Part shown: in pieces, positions 27,027 through 36,920 of the stretch | Numbering within the stretch: the first letter of the stretch is position 1 | Layout: each line of letters starts with the position of its first letter | DNA from: Gammaproteobacteria bacterium | GTDB taxonomy: Bacteria; Pseudomonadota; Gammaproteobacteria; Steroidobacterales; Steroidobacteraceae | Reading direction: 5' to 3' | Length of the DNA: 62,109 bases | NCBI GenBank assembly: GCA_003134045.1 | Contig: PLAH01000116.1 | Span: 13,044-75,152, forward strand | Position numbers and translations under genes: made by a program | Notes under the pieces: generated by a model | The model's database searches: none | Seen by the model: only the letters and a program-made list of their open reading frames with translations | Told to the model about the DNA's origin: nothing

Positions 27027-28786
27027 CGGCGCGCCGCCAGTAGCCGATGCACGTCCCGGGTCATCTCACGCAGCGGCACGCCGCGGCGCCTTAGATCTTC
27101 GAACATCGCTATCTCCATAACCGCATAACCGTACGGAATGTTTTGCCATTCATCGACGAATGCCGCGACGCTGGGGATCTCGGCGCCCGGATCGTGGCGC
27201 AGACCGAAATCGAGTTCGCCGCGGTAGGCCACGAGCTCGAGCGTCCGCTGGCTATAGAACGGCAGGCTCTGATCGTAGGTCGCGACGCTGAAAATACGCG
27301 CATTGCGCGGCACCACCCCAAGCGCCCGGGCCAGCACGACTCCCGAGTATACCGGCGCCACCACCGCGGCAGCGCGCATCAGCATGATGCCCGCGAGGCA
27401 CCACCCCACGCCCAGGAACACCGCGGCGCGGGTGACATCGCGCCGCCGCTGCAACAGCACGAACAGGCCGGACACGGCAAGCAGCGCCGCGATCTGCGCC
27501 AGCGGCCGCGCCAGCAGCAGGAAATAGGCGTTGCGATCCGTCGCGGCGATGAAGCGGGGTCCGAAGGCGCCGGCGGCGGCCAGAGCGAGGGCCGCCAGCA
27601 GGGTCAGCACCGCGGTGGCCAGCACGTCGCGGTGAAAGACCTGGGCCGGCAACGCGGCGATCAGCAGCGCGAGCGCCGGCATCGCCGGCAAGATATAGGG
27701 GATGAGCTTGGAGTCGGACAGGGAAAAGAACACGCAGACAAATGCCACCCAGAACCAGAGGAACAAGCGGGGTTCGAATTGCCGCGGCCCCCCGCGCTGC
27801 CGCCATCCGGCCGCCGCCACCCGCAACGCCGAGACGGTCCACGGCAGACTGCCCAGCGCGAACACGGCGATGAAGTACCACCACGGCGCTTCACGATCGG
27901 CGCTCGGCGTCAGATAGCGCGACACCTGTTCATGGACGAAGAAGAACTGCAGGAAATCCGGCTGGCGGCGCGCCGCCAGCCAATGCCAGGGCACCACCAG
28001 CACCAGCAGCAGCGGCAGCCCCCGGGAGACGTACGTCCGGCGCCACGCAGACCAGTCGCGGGAATAGAGGCTGTAGAGAACCAATACCGCCGCGGGTATG
28101 GCCGCGGCCTCCAGGCCCTTGGTGAGAACGCCCAGCGCCGTCGCGCCCCAGGCGAGCAGCATCCAGCGGCGCTGGGCGCAAGCCGATTCCGGCGCCGTCG
28201 GAATATCCTTCGCGGGATGACCGAACCGGTTTGCGCCGCGCCGCGCCGGTGGCTCTTCAGTCTGTGTTTGCGCTTGCGAGAACGGCACTGTGCGCTCCGC
28301 GGGCGGCAGCTGCGCCCGTAGAAACCCCGCCAAGGCGAGCGTCATGTAGAACGTGAGGCTCATGTCCAAGGTCAGCAGCTGGCCCAAGACGGCGAACAGC
28401 AGCATGCCGGACAGCACCGCCGCTGCCCGCCAGGCTGCCGCCCGCCCCCACAGCGCCTCGGCAACCCACCACACGGCCGCGAGGGTCCCCAGCGCACAGG
28501 CCGCGGTGTAGAAGCGCGCGGCAAATTCGTTCTGGCCGAACGCCCATAGACTCAACGCCGTGGCCCAATACTGCAGCGGGGGTTTCTCGATGTAGGCGAC
28601 GCCGTTCAAGTGCGGCACCACCCAGTCGCCGCCCGCCAGCATTTCGCGTGGAATTTCCGCATAGCGGCCCTCATCGGGGTTGAACAGCGGCCTTGCCGCG
28701 AGCGACCCGAGCCACAGGACGGCGACCAGCAGCGCAAGGCCCCCATACGTCCACCCGGCTCGGGCGAAGGGCGGGGTGGCGCTCAC
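27023..28786 (-). CDS. arnT: L-Ara4N lipid A transferase (PMT/GT83 family)
   Basis: 587 residues from the GTG at 28786, two bases after the arnD stop. The N-terminus has a membrane helix followed by FNPDEGRYAEIPREMLAGGD, whose acidic residue is catalytic in this family, and YIEKPPLQYW, both classic ArnT/PMT signs. About a dozen helices follow and a periplasmic C-terminal domain ends the protein. It transfers L-Ara4N from the undecaprenyl carrier to lipid A phosphates in the periplasm, giving resistance to cationic peptides. An Arg/Pro-rich insert near residue 185 is unusual in composition. Context makes ArnT far more likely than a generic mannosyltransferase. Confidence 0.92.
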   Translation of the reverse strand: MSATPPFARAGWTYGGLALLVAVLWLGSLAARPLFNPDEGRYAEIPREMLAGGDWVVPHLNGVAYIEKPPLQYWATALSLWAFGQNEFAARFYTAACALGTLAAVWWVAEALWGRAAAWRAAAVLSGMLLFAVLGQLLTLDMSLTFYMTLALAGFLRAQLPPAERTVPFSQAQTQTEEPPARRGANRFGHPAKDIPTAPESACAQRRWMLLAWGATALGVLTKGLEAAAIPAAVLVLYSLYSRDWSAWRRTYVSRGLPLLLVLVVPWHWLAARRQPDFLQFFFVHEQVSRYLTPSADREAPWWYFIAVFALGSLPWTVSALRVAAAGWRQRGGPRQFEPRLFLWFWVAFVCVFFSLSDSKLIPYILPAMPALALLIAALPAQVFHRDVLATAVLTLLAALALAAAGAFGPRFIAATDRNAYFLLLARPLAQIAALLAVSGLFVLLQRRRDVTRAAVFLGVGWCLAGIMLMRAAAVVAPVYSGVVLARALGVVPRNARIFSVATYDQSLPFYSQRTLELVAYRGELDFGLRHDPGAEIPSVAAFVDEWQNIPYGYAVMEIAMFEDLRRRGVPLREMTRDVHRLLAARR

Positions 28787-28788
28787 GC

Positions 28789-29712
28789 TCAGCTCGCCGC
28801 GCCCGCAGCCTGCACGGCCAGAAGCCCGGAACGTCCCGGTATCTCGCCCTCGATCACCGCCCGCGTCGGCAATGGCCGCTGCAGCGCCAGCGAATGGATT
28901 TGCGCCATGCGGGTCACGAGGGCGCCCGCGTTGCGCCACTTGAGCAGCAGCGATTCGAACGCGTCGAGCAGGAGCAGGCCCTCGAGTTCCGCGTGCAAGG
29001 TGAACACCTGCAGGTTGGGGTCCGTGGCCGCATGCGAGAGTTCGAACAGCTCCCCGGCAATGTTCGATTCCTCGATGCCGTTGCGGCCCAATAGTTCGTC
29101 GAAGGTCGGCAGCGTGGTGGGTAGCTGGGGGCAGGTGCTGGCGCGCCCGTCCAGCGACGGGAAGAACGGCGGGCCGCCGCGGGTGTCGCTGGCATACTTG
29201 AGCCCGTATTCCCGCTCCAGTTCCAAGGCATGAACGTTGACCTGCCACCCGGCCGCGGCATGCGATTCCGGCAGACCCCCGAAAACACGCTCGAAGGCCT
29301 GCAGGCCGCGCTCGAATTCGATCCGCGTCCAGGCGGCCGTGGCATGCGCCACGGTGTCCTGCCAGCGCACGTGATCGTAGGTGTGCAGCCCCACCTCGAA
29401 ACCTAAATCGCGCACCCGGCGCATGTCATCGCCGCCGTGTCTGCCGATGTCCGGACCCGGCAGCAATACCCCATACAGCAAGGTTTTCAGGCCGTAGTGT
29501 TTGAGCACCGAGGTCCGCGCCACCTTCTGTGCGAAACCCTTGCGGAACACCCGCCGCATGGCGCGGCCGGTGTGATCGGGTCCCACCGAAAAATAGAACG
29601 TGGCATCGGCGCCGTGCTTCTTCAAGAGGGCGGCGAGCCGCGGAACCCCTTCGCGCGTGCCGCGCAGGGTATCGACATCGACCTTCAGGCCGATGCGCGC
29701 TCCTTCAAGCAT
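28789..29712 (-). CDS. arnD: 4-deoxy-4-formamido-L-arabinose-phosphoundecaprenol deformylase
   Basis: 307 residues from the ATG at 29712, which overlaps the preceding gene by 8 bp. The polysaccharide-deacetylase fold is seen in GLKVDVDTLRGTREGVPRL, where the Asp pair is catalytic/metal-binding, GADATFYFSVGPDHTGRA, and GLHTYDHVRWQD with the metal His residues. The enzyme removes the formyl group from the lipid-linked sugar at the membrane so that ArnT can use it. Length agrees with known ArnD (about 300). Confidence 0.94.
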   Translation of the reverse strand: MLEGARIGLKVDVDTLRGTREGVPRLAALLKKHGADATFYFSVGPDHTGRAMRRVFRKGFAQKVARTSVLKHYGLKTLLYGVLLPGPDIGRHGGDDMRRVRDLGFEVGLHTYDHVRWQDTVAHATAAWTRIEFERGLQAFERVFGGLPESHAAAGWQVNVHALELEREYGLKYASDTRGGPPFFPSLDGRASTCPQLPTTLPTFDELLGRNGIEESNIAGELFELSHAATDPNLQVFTLHAELEGLLLLDAFESLLLKWRNAGALVTRMAQIHSLALQRPLPTRAVIEGEIPGRSGLLAVQAAGAAS

Positions 29713-30754
29713 GGCTCGACAACAATGCCGACGCCGACGGCAGCGCGTGAGCGTACGAATCGAAGATGGCCTTGAGCGCCGCGCGCATGTCCGTCTTCGG
29801 CGTCCAGCCCAATTCGGCCGTCGTGTTCTTGATCGACGGCAGGCGCGCCGGAATGTCGGCGTAGCCCTTGCCGTAGTAATCCAAGGCCGAAATATCGAGC
29901 AGCCTGGTGTGTTTTGCGGTGGGGGCATACTCGGGCCGCGACAGCGCGATCTCCAACATCATGTTCGCAAGCTCCCGGATCGAATAGGAATTGTGCGGAT
30001 TGCCGATGTTGTAGATCTTGCCGTCGGCGATGCCGTCCTTGTTGTCGATGACGCGCGTCAGGCAATCGACCGCATCGTCGATGAAGGTGAAGGCGCGCGT
30101 TTGCCTGCCGCCGTCGACCAGCTTGATGGGCTCGCCGCGGACGATGTGTCCCAGGAATTGCGTCAGCACCCGCGAGCTGCCCTCCTTCGGATCGTCCATG
30201 CTGTCGAGTCCGGAACCGATCCAATTGAACGGCCGGAACAAGGTGAACTGCAGACCCTGCTGGCCGTAGGCATAGATGATGCGGTCGAGCAGCTGCTTCA
30301 CGCAGGAATAGATCCAGCGCTGCTTGTGAATCGGCCCCAAGACCAATTCGGTGGTATCCGAATCGAATTCCTTGTCGCGGCTCGCGCCGTACACTTCGGA
30401 GGTGGACGGGAACACCACCCGCTTCTTGTATTTCACGCAGTGCCGGATGATGGGCAGGTTGGCTTCGAAATCGAGTTCGAACACCCGCAGCGGCTCGCGC
30501 ACATAGGTCGCCGGCGTCGCGATCGCGACCAGCGGCAGCACCACGTCGCACTTGCGCACGTGATATTCCACCCACTCGAGATTGATCGTGATGTCGCCTT
30601 CCACGAAGTGGAACCGGGGGTTGCTCAAGAGCGTGCTCACCCGCTCGGACTGCAGATCCATGCCGTAAATGTTCCAATCGGTGTTCGCAAGAATGAACTT
30701 GCTCAAGTGATGGCCGATGAATCCATTGACGCCGAGAATGAGAACGTTTTTCAA
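29705..30754 (-). CDS. arnA: UDP-glucuronate oxidative decarboxylase (ArnA C-terminal half as a separate gene)
   Basis: 349 residues of the extended short-chain dehydrogenase fold. The NAD loop is GVNGFIGHHL (8-17); the catalytic set is STSEVYG (117-123, with Glu120 for decarboxylation) and Tyr149/Lys153 in YSCVK. RLPSIKN near the C-terminus matches the ArnA arginine motif. It oxidises and decarboxylates UDP-glucuronate to UDP-4-keto-pentose, the substrate of ArnB. In enterobacteria this activity is fused behind a formyltransferase; here it stands alone, 21 bp after a separate formyltransferase gene. It is distinct from the UXS-type decarboxylase at 57416-58357. Confidence 0.92.
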   Translation of the reverse strand: MKNVLILGVNGFIGHHLSKFILANTDWNIYGMDLQSERVSTLLSNPRFHFVEGDITINLEWVEYHVRKCDVVLPLVAIATPATYVREPLRVFELDFEANLPIIRHCVKYKKRVVFPSTSEVYGASRDKEFDSDTTELVLGPIHKQRWIYSCVKQLLDRIIYAYGQQGLQFTLFRPFNWIGSGLDSMDDPKEGSSRVLTQFLGHIVRGEPIKLVDGGRQTRAFTFIDDAVDCLTRVIDNKDGIADGKIYNIGNPHNSYSIRELANMMLEIALSRPEYAPTAKHTRLLDISALDYYGKGYADIPARLPSIKNTTAELGWTPKTDMRAALKAIFDSYAHALPSASALLSSHA

Positions 30755-30775
30755 GTTAAACCCCTAAACGAGCAA

Positions 30776-31702
30776 TCAGATCAGAGCGAGCGGCTGTTTC
30801 GACAAGGACGCCGGAGCCGAGTTCGGCGCGACGGGCCGATCGTCCATCGCCAGCTGCAAAATTTTGAGGCGCCGCCCGTCGACGCAATCGGCATACCACG
30901 CGCCGTCCATCGCGTACAGGCACGGGGCAGCGGCCGCATGGCGCGCCGGCTCGCCGTCCACCCGCGTTTCCAGGATCGCAAGCCTACACCCGTTCACGTC
31001 GGTAAAGGCGCCCGGAAACGGCGGCGCGACGGCGCGTACCAGGTCGTGCACGGCGCGCGCCCCCTGACGCCAATCGATGCGGCCATCCTCGGGACGGCGC
31101 CGGCCGAAGTACGAGCCGTGCGCGAGATCCAAGGGACGTGCCTCGGCCGTGCCGGCGATCAACTTGGGCAGGCTGCGGTGCAGCACCTGCTGGGCCGCAT
31201 CGGCCACTTTCAAGGACACCGTGAGCGCCGTGTCGTTCTCCAGGATGGGCACCGCCTGCTGATCCACCAGGGCGCCGGCGTCGGGTTTTTCCAGCATGTA
31301 GTGCAAGCTCGCGCCGGTGCAGGGTTCCCCGTGAATGATGGCCCAATGCACCGGCGCCCGGCCGCGGTATTTAGGCAGCAGCGACCCGTGCATGTTGAGC
31401 GCCCCCCGGCGCGGCACGTCGAGCCACGGCGCTTTGAGCAGGTAGCGGTAGTAAAAGGAGAACAGGAAATCCGGGTCCGCGCGGCGTCCCTCGGCCACCC
31501 ATTCCGGGCGGTTGGGATCCTGCGGCGTTTCGACGCGCAATCCCTGCTCGCGCCCGAGTTCGGCGACGCTGCCGAACCACTGGCTCTCGCCCGGATCGTC
31601 CGCATGGGTGAACAGAATGGCGATCTCGACGCCCTGCGACAGCAGTTCACGGACGCAGCGAACGCCGACTTCGCTGTAGGCAAACACCACCGCCCGGGTC
31701 AC
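30776..31702 (-). CDS. arnA: UDP-L-Ara4N formyltransferase (ArnA N-terminal half as a separate gene)
   Basis: 308 residues like methionyl-tRNA formyltransferases. Catalytic residues Asn103, His105 (NMHGSLLPKYRGRAP) and Asp141 (EKPDAGALVD) line up with Asn102, His104 and Asp140 of enterobacterial ArnA. It adds a formyl group from 10-formyl-THF to UDP-L-Ara4N; FolD in the same window can supply the donor. Its start overlaps arnC by 4 bp. The C-terminal extension (about 250-308) replaces the linker to the fused dehydrogenase domain. Confidence 0.93.
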   Translation of the reverse strand: MTRAVVFAYSEVGVRCVRELLSQGVEIAILFTHADDPGESQWFGSVAELGREQGLRVETPQDPNRPEWVAEGRRADPDFLFSFYYRYLLKAPWLDVPRRGALNMHGSLLPKYRGRAPVHWAIIHGEPCTGASLHYMLEKPDAGALVDQQAVPILENDTALTVSLKVADAAQQVLHRSLPKLIAGTAEARPLDLAHGSYFGRRRPEDGRIDWRQGARAVHDLVRAVAPPFPGAFTDVNGCRLAILETRVDGEPARHAAAAPCLYAMDGAWYADCVDGRRLKILQLAMDDRPVAPNSAPASLSKQPLALI

Positions 31703-32724
31703 CGAGCGATCGCCTGGCCGGGATCGGTTATCGCCGCCGCGGCGAGCAGGGGGGAGGCGTCGCCCGCCTCCAATGCCCCATCGTCGTGTGCTTCCAATAC
31801 CGCTTCGACGATGTAGCGCGGCCGCTCCCGCACCTGCGCATAGATGCGGCCCACATATTCGCCGAGCAAGCCGATCCCGAACAGCGCCAGCCCGATGAAG
31901 AAGAACACGACGCCGAACAACGTGAACACGCCCTCGGCCTCCGGCCCCATCACGATGCGGCGTACGAACAGGTAGACGACCAGCAGGGCCGACAAGGTCG
32001 ACACGGCCATGCCGATCATGGAGAACAACTGCAGGGGCACCACCGAGAAACCGGTGATGAGATCGAAGTTCAGGCGAATCAAGCTGTACAGCGAGTACTT
32101 CGACTGACCGGCATACCGTTCCTCATGGGTGATGGGCACTTCGATCGGGTTCATCGCGTACAGCGACGCGAGCGCCGGAATGAAGGTATTGATCTCGCGC
32201 GTCTGGTTGAGCGCCGTCACCACGGAGCGCGAATAGCCCCGCATCATGCAGCCCTGATCGGTGATGCGCACCGGCGTGATGCGCTCGCGCAGCCGGTTCA
32301 TGCCCCTGGACAGGAAACGCCGCCACCAATAGTCCTGCCGCTGCTGCCGGATCGTCCCGACGTAGTCGTAGCCCTGGTCCAGCATGCTCACCAGCTTGCC
32401 GATCTCCTCGGGCGGATTCTGCAAGTCGGCATCCAGCGTCACCACGTAGTCGCCGCGCGAATACGACAGCCCCGCCATGACGGCGGAATGCTGCCCGAAA
32501 TTCGCGTGGAACAAGACGACGCGCGTATGTCGGGGACGGCGCTGGAACTGCTGACGCAGCAGCGCCACCGACCGGTCCTTGCTGCCGTCGTTGACGAATA
32601 CGCACTCGTAGGAGATCCCGAGCGCATCCAGCGCGGGATACAGGCGCGCGAACAGCGACGGCAGCACCTGCTCCTCGTTGTAGACCGGAATGACGACGCT
32701 CAACTTGGGGACGGGAAGAGGCAT
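31699..32724 (-). CDS. arnC: Undecaprenyl-phosphate 4-deoxy-4-formamido-L-arabinose transferase
   Basis: 341 residues from the ATG at 32724, where the GT2 pattern starts (KLSVVIPVYNEEQ). FVNDGSKD and the metal site TLDADLQNPPEEI are clear. Two C-terminal membrane helices (about 235-255 and 270-295) follow, the architecture of ArnC/DPM1-like polyisoprenyl-phosphate transferases. It loads the formylated sugar on undecaprenyl phosphate at the inner membrane. It is placed after manB by 14 bp. GtrB-like glucosyl transferases look similar, but the arn neighbours decide. Confidence 0.9.
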   Translation of the reverse strand: MPLPVPKLSVVIPVYNEEQVLPSLFARLYPALDALGISYECVFVNDGSKDRSVALLRQQFQRRPRHTRVVLFHANFGQHSAVMAGLSYSRGDYVVTLDADLQNPPEEIGKLVSMLDQGYDYVGTIRQQRQDYWWRRFLSRGMNRLRERITPVRITDQGCMMRGYSRSVVTALNQTREINTFIPALASLYAMNPIEVPITHEERYAGQSKYSLYSLIRLNFDLITGFSVVPLQLFSMIGMAVSTLSALLVVYLFVRRIVMGPEAEGVFTLFGVVFFFIGLALFGIGLLGEYVGRIYAQVRERPRYIVEAVLEAHDDGALEAGDASPLLAAAAITDPGQAIAR

Positions 32725-32738
32725 GCTATGCCATCGGA

Positions 32739-34112
32739 TCAGTGATCCGCCGGAACCGCGCCGTGCGACTTCAAGAGGGCGAAGAGTTCGGCGGTCTTGG
32801 CGCGCATCAACTTCTCGGAACCGCGCGCTTCCACGTTCAGCCGAATCAGCGGCTCGGTGTTCGAGGTCCGCAGGTTGAAGCGCCAATCCGCGAATTCGTA
32901 CGAAATGCCGTCGGTGCGGTCGACCTTGAGCGCCTGGGGGCCGTACTGGGCCTCGAACGCCGCGATGGTGGCCTTGGCATCCGGCACCCGATAGTTGAGT
33001 TCGCCGCTGACGGGATAGAGCGCGATGCGGGCACCCACCAACTGGGACATGGGCTCGCCCGACTCGCTCAAGATCTGCGTCAGGAGCAGCCACGGAATCA
33101 TGCCGCTGTCGCAATAGGCGAAACGCCGGAAATAATGATGCGCGCTCATCTCGCCGCCGTAGACGGCATCGACCTCGCGCATGCGCTGCTTGATGAAGGC
33201 GTGGCCGGACTTCGACAGCACCGCCTCGCCCCCTAAGGCCTCGACGATCTCGATCGTGTTCCAGGTCAGCCGTGGATCGTGGACGACTTTGCCGCCGGGC
33301 TCGCCCTTGAGCAGCGCCGATGCCAGCAGGCCGACGATGTAATAGCCTTCGATGAACCCGCCGCTCTCATCGAACAGAAAGCAGCGGTCGAAATCGCCAT
33401 CCCAGGCGATGCCGAGATCCGCCTTGTGGGCGCGAATCGCCTCGATGGTGGAGGCGCGGTTCTCCTCCAGCATGGGATTGGGGATGCCGTTCGGAAAATG
33501 ACCGTCGGGCTCATGATGCACCTTGATGAATTGGAACGGCAGATGCGGCTCCAACTGATCGACGATGAGTCCGGCGCCGCCGTTGCCTGCATTCACCACG
33601 ATCTTCAGCGGCTTTAGTTTGCTGACATCCACATAGGACAACAGATGGGCGATGTACGCCTGCATGGTATCGACGCTGCGGCGAACGCCGACGCGCTCAG
33701 GCGGCGGGAATTGCGCACGCTCCGCGAAGGCTCGGATCTCTTGCAGCCCGTTGTCGCCGCTGATGGGTTTCGACTGCTCCCGCACGAACTTCATGCCGTT
33801 GTAGTCCGGGGGGTTGTGGCTGGCGGTGACCATGATGCCGCCGTCGTAACCTCCGTCGAAAGTCGCGAAATACACCCCTTCCGTGCCGCAGATGCCGATG
33901 TCGTAGACATCCACACCGCTGTCCGTCAACCCACGGCACAGCGCATCGGTGAGACTGGCGCTCGAGAGCCGGATGTCGCGGCCCACCACGACGCGCGCGG
34001 GGTTTAAGAATTGCGCGTAGCCGCGGCCCACGCGATACGCCACCTCGTCGTTCAGCTCGGTGGGAATTCGCCCCCGCAAGTCATAGGCTTTGAAGCAGGT
34101 GATCGGGTTCAA
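32739..34112 (-). CDS. manB: Phosphomannomutase / phosphoglucomutase (AlgC/CpsG type)
   Basis: 457 residues from the TTG at 34112, whose TTGA overlaps the stop of manC; the alpha-D-phosphohexomutase family start (CFKAYDLRGRIP) follows at once. TASHNPPDYNGMK holds the phosphoserine, WDGDFDRCF binds metal, GGEMSAHHYF binds the sugar, and RTSNTEPLIRLN is the C-terminal phosphate site. It converts mannose-6-P to mannose-1-P and may also act on glucose phosphates. With ManC it supplies GDP-mannose for the Gmd-Fcl branch. Confidence 0.95.
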   Translation of the reverse strand: MNPITCFKAYDLRGRIPTELNDEVAYRVGRGYAQFLNPARVVVGRDIRLSSASLTDALCRGLTDSGVDVYDIGICGTEGVYFATFDGGYDGGIMVTASHNPPDYNGMKFVREQSKPISGDNGLQEIRAFAERAQFPPPERVGVRRSVDTMQAYIAHLLSYVDVSKLKPLKIVVNAGNGGAGLIVDQLEPHLPFQFIKVHHEPDGHFPNGIPNPMLEENRASTIEAIRAHKADLGIAWDGDFDRCFLFDESGGFIEGYYIVGLLASALLKGEPGGKVVHDPRLTWNTIEIVEALGGEAVLSKSGHAFIKQRMREVDAVYGGEMSAHHYFRRFAYCDSGMIPWLLLTQILSESGEPMSQLVGARIALYPVSGELNYRVPDAKATIAAFEAQYGPQALKVDRTDGISYEFADWRFNLRTSNTEPLIRLNVEARGSEKLMRAKTAELFALLKSHGAVPADH

Positions 34113-35533
34113 TTGTGGGTCCCTTCGCGGCCGTAATTGTCCTCGAAACGCACGATGTCGTCCTCCCCCATGTAAGTTCCCGAACGCACCTCGACGATGT
34201 GCAGGGCCACCTTGCCGGGGTTCTCGATGCGGTGCGTGGCACCGACGGGAACGTAGGTGGACTCGTTCTCCGACAGCAAAAAGATCTTCTCGCCGCAGGT
34301 CACGCGCGCCGTGCCCTGCACCACGATCCAATGTTCGGCGCGGTGATGGTGCATCTGCAGGGACAGCATCGCCCCCGGCTTCAATATCAGACGCTTGACC
34401 TGAAAACGCTCGCCGTGGTCGAGGCTGTCGTAGCTGCCCCACGGACGGTACACCTCGCGGTGCCAGGCCGACTCGCTGCGCCCCGACTTGCGCAGCATCG
34501 AGACCAGCTCCTTCACGTCCTGCACACGACCCTTGGGCGCGACCAAGACGGCGTCCTTGGTCTCGACGATGATGTGATCGTCCATGCCGACGGCGGTCAC
34601 CAAGCGGCTGCTCGAGTGCACGTAGCAGTCGTGGGTGTCGTGCACCAATACATCGCCCTGCAGCACGTTGCCGTCCTCGTCGGACGGCAACGCGTCGAAC
34701 AGCGAGGACCACGAGCCCACATCGCTCCAGCCGGCATCGAGCGGCAGCACGACGGCATCGTGGGTCTTCTCCATCACCGCATAGTCGATGGATTCGCTGC
34801 GGCACCGGTCGAAGGCGGCCTTGTCGATGCGTACGAAATCCAGGTCCGCCCGGGCGGCACGATAGGCCGCCGTGGAGGCCTCGAGGATGTCCGGGGCGAA
34901 CTTTCCAAGCTCCGCCAGGTAGCGGCTCGCCTGGAAGACGAACATGCCGCTGTTCCAGTAATAGTCGCCCGACTCGACGAATTGCCGGGCCACGTCCAAG
35001 GGCGGCTTTTCGATGAACTGAGCCACCGGGAAGGTCGGGCCCTCGCCCTCGCCACGGCGGATGTAGCCGTAACCGGTTTCAGGCGCGTGCGCGACGATGC
35101 CGAACGTCACCAGCTTGCCCCGGGCGGCCTCGGCCACCGCCACGTTGGCGGCCTGCTGGAAAGCCCGGGCGTCGCGAATCACATGGTCGGCGGGAGCCAC
35201 CACGATGATGGCGTCAGCGTCCAGTTCTTGCGCTTTGAGGGCCGCGAGCGCAACGGCCGGCGCGGTATTGCGGCCGGCAGGCTCCAGCAGGATGGCGGTG
35301 GGCTCGACGCCCAGCGCCCGCACCTGTTCCGCCACCGTGAAGCGATGGGCCTCGTTGCACACCACGATCGGCGGCCGGGCCTCGCTCACCCCCGCCAACC
35401 GGGTCACGGTCTCCTGCAGCATGGTGAAGTTGCTGGTGAGTGCCAGCAGCTGCTTCGGGTACATCTCGCGCGACAGCGGCCACAGACGCGTCCCCGCCCC
35501 GCCCGACAAAATCACTGGAAAAATGCTGGTCAC
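34109..35533 (-). CDS. manC: Mannose-1-phosphate guanylyltransferase / mannose-6-phosphate isomerase
   Basis: 474 residues, normal for the bifunctional type II enzyme. The pyrophosphorylase signature is GGAGTRLWPLSREMYPKQ (11-28), and VEKP-like QFIEKPP follows; the C-terminal cupin-like isomerase domain holds RPWGSYDSLDHGERF, MHHHRAEHW and RIENPGKVALHIVEV. It makes GDP-mannose from GTP and mannose-1-P and can isomerise fructose-6-P. The stop overlaps the start of manB. The gap to ugd is 12 bp. Confidence 0.96.
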   Translation of the reverse strand: MTSIFPVILSGGAGTRLWPLSREMYPKQLLALTSNFTMLQETVTRLAGVSEARPPIVVCNEAHRFTVAEQVRALGVEPTAILLEPAGRNTAPAVALAALKAQELDADAIIVVAPADHVIRDARAFQQAANVAVAEAARGKLVTFGIVAHAPETGYGYIRRGEGEGPTFPVAQFIEKPPLDVARQFVESGDYYWNSGMFVFQASRYLAELGKFAPDILEASTAAYRAARADLDFVRIDKAAFDRCRSESIDYAVMEKTHDAVVLPLDAGWSDVGSWSSLFDALPSDEDGNVLQGDVLVHDTHDCYVHSSSRLVTAVGMDDHIIVETKDAVLVAPKGRVQDVKELVSMLRKSGRSESAWHREVYRPWGSYDSLDHGERFQVKRLILKPGAMLSLQMHHHRAEHWIVVQGTARVTCGEKIFLLSENESTYVPVGATHRIENPGKVALHIVEVRSGTYMGEDDIVRFEDNYGREGTHN

Positions 35534-35545
35534 AAAAACCTCGGG

Positions 35546-36871
35546 TCAGCGCAGGCCGCGGCCGACGGCATAGTAGCTGAAGCCGCTTTGGGCCATATGA
35601 GCCGGATCGTAGAGATTCCGGCCGTCGAAAATCACCGGCGAGCGCAGCGCGCTCTTGAGGAAATCGAAATCGGGGCTGCGAAACTCCTGCCACTCGGTCA
35701 CGATGACCAGCGCATCGGCGTCTTGCAACGCCTCCGGACTGGTCTTGCAGAACACCAGATCCGCCCGCTCACCGTAGATTCGAGCGCATTCGGGCATGGC
35801 CACCGGATCGTAAGCATGCACCTTGGCGCCCGCCGACCACAACGCCTCGATGAGCACCCGGCTCGGCGCCTCGCGCATGTCATCGGTGTTCGGTTTGAAC
35901 GCCAGGCCCCACACCGCAAAGGTTTTCCCGCGCAGATCGTTGAAATGAGCCTTGATCTTGTTGAACAGGAACTGCTTCTGGCGGTTGTTGACGGTCTCGA
36001 CCGCGCCTAAGATGCTGGCCTCGTACCCCACCTCGTCGGCGGAACGCTTCAGCGCCTGAACGTCCTTGGGGAAACACGAGCCGCCATAGCCCACGCCCGG
36101 ATAGATGAAGGAGTAGCCGATACGGGGGTCCGAGCCGATGCCGATGCGCACCGCCTCGATATCCGCCCCAAAATGCGCCGCCAGGTTCGCCAGCTCGTTG
36201 ATGAAGCTGATCTTCGTGGCCAGCATGGCGTTCGCGGCGTACTTGGTCAGTTCCGCGGAGCGCACGTCCATGACGATCATGCGGTCGTGATTGCGGGTAA
36301 AGGGCTGGTATAAGGCCCGCAAGAGTTCGGTGGCGCGCTCGCTGTCGGTACCCACCACGACGCGATCCGGCTTCATGAAATCGTCGATGGCCGCGCCTTC
36401 CTTCAAGAATTCGGGATTCGAGACCGTGTCGTAGTCGACGCTCACCTGGCGTGCCGCCAGGGACTGGCGCACGGCATCGCGAACCTTGTCGGCCGTACCC
36501 ACCGGGACCGTCGACTTGGTGATGACCACCTTGTACTCCTCCATGTGTTCGCCGATGGTGCGCGCCACAGCCAGCACGTAACGCAAATCGGCGGATCCAT
36601 CTTCATCGGGCGGGGTACCCACGGCGATGAGCTGGAACAAGCCATGCTCCACGCCCTCTTTGGCATCGGTGGTGAAGCTCAGCCGTCCGGCATCGAAGTT
36701 GCGCTTCACCACCGCGTCCAGGCCCGGCTCGTGGATGGGCAGCTCGCCGCGCTTCAGCATCTCCACTTTCCGCGCGTCCACGTCGACGCACACCACGTGA
36801 TTGCCGGCGTCAGCCAGACAGGCACCTGTGACCAGACCCACGTAACCGGAACCGAATATGGTGATTTTCAT
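35546..36871 (-). CDS. ugd: UDP-glucose 6-dehydrogenase
   Basis: 441 residues from the ATG at 36871 ([17 protein letters not shown], the NAD loop at 7-12). Further marks are [17 protein letters not shown], and the catalytic cysteine in [12 protein letters not shown] near residue 260. It oxidises UDP-glucose to UDP-glucuronate, the precursor for both ArnA-type and UXS-type decarboxylases in this window. Its presence makes the Ara4N block self-sufficient from UDP-glucose. The longer frame upstream lies antisense to nothing coding and lacks family similarity, so it was trimmed. Confidence 0.96.
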   Translation of the reverse strand: MKITIFGSGYVGLVTGACLADAGNHVVCVDVDARKVEMLKRGELPIHEPGLDAVVKRNFDAGRLSFTTDAKEGVEHGLFQLIAVGTPPDEDGSADLRYVLAVARTIGEHMEEYKVVITKSTVPVGTADKVRDAVRQSLAARQVSVDYDTVSNPEFLKEGAAIDDFMKPDRVVVGTDSERATELLRALYQPFTRNHDRMIVMDVRSAELTKYAANAMLATKISFINELANLAAHFGADIEAVRIGIGSDPRIGYSFIYPGVGYGGSCFPKDVQALKRSADEVGYEASILGAVETVNNRQKQFLFNKIKAHFNDLRGKTFAVWGLAFKPNTDDMREAPSRVLIEALWSAGAKVHAYDPVAMPECARIYGERADLVFCKTSPEALQDADALVIVTEWQEFRSPDFDFLKSALRSPVIFDGRNLYDPAHMAQSGFSYYAVGRGLR

Positions 36872-36920
36872 CCGTAATATTCTGATTTGACTAAGAAAAT
36901 TATCCGAAAACCTAGCGGCT

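Noticed and set aside
34115-36010. A plus-strand frame of 631 codons opposite manC and ugd
   Set aside because: Antisense shadow; both minus-strand genes are complete with all catalytic motifs.
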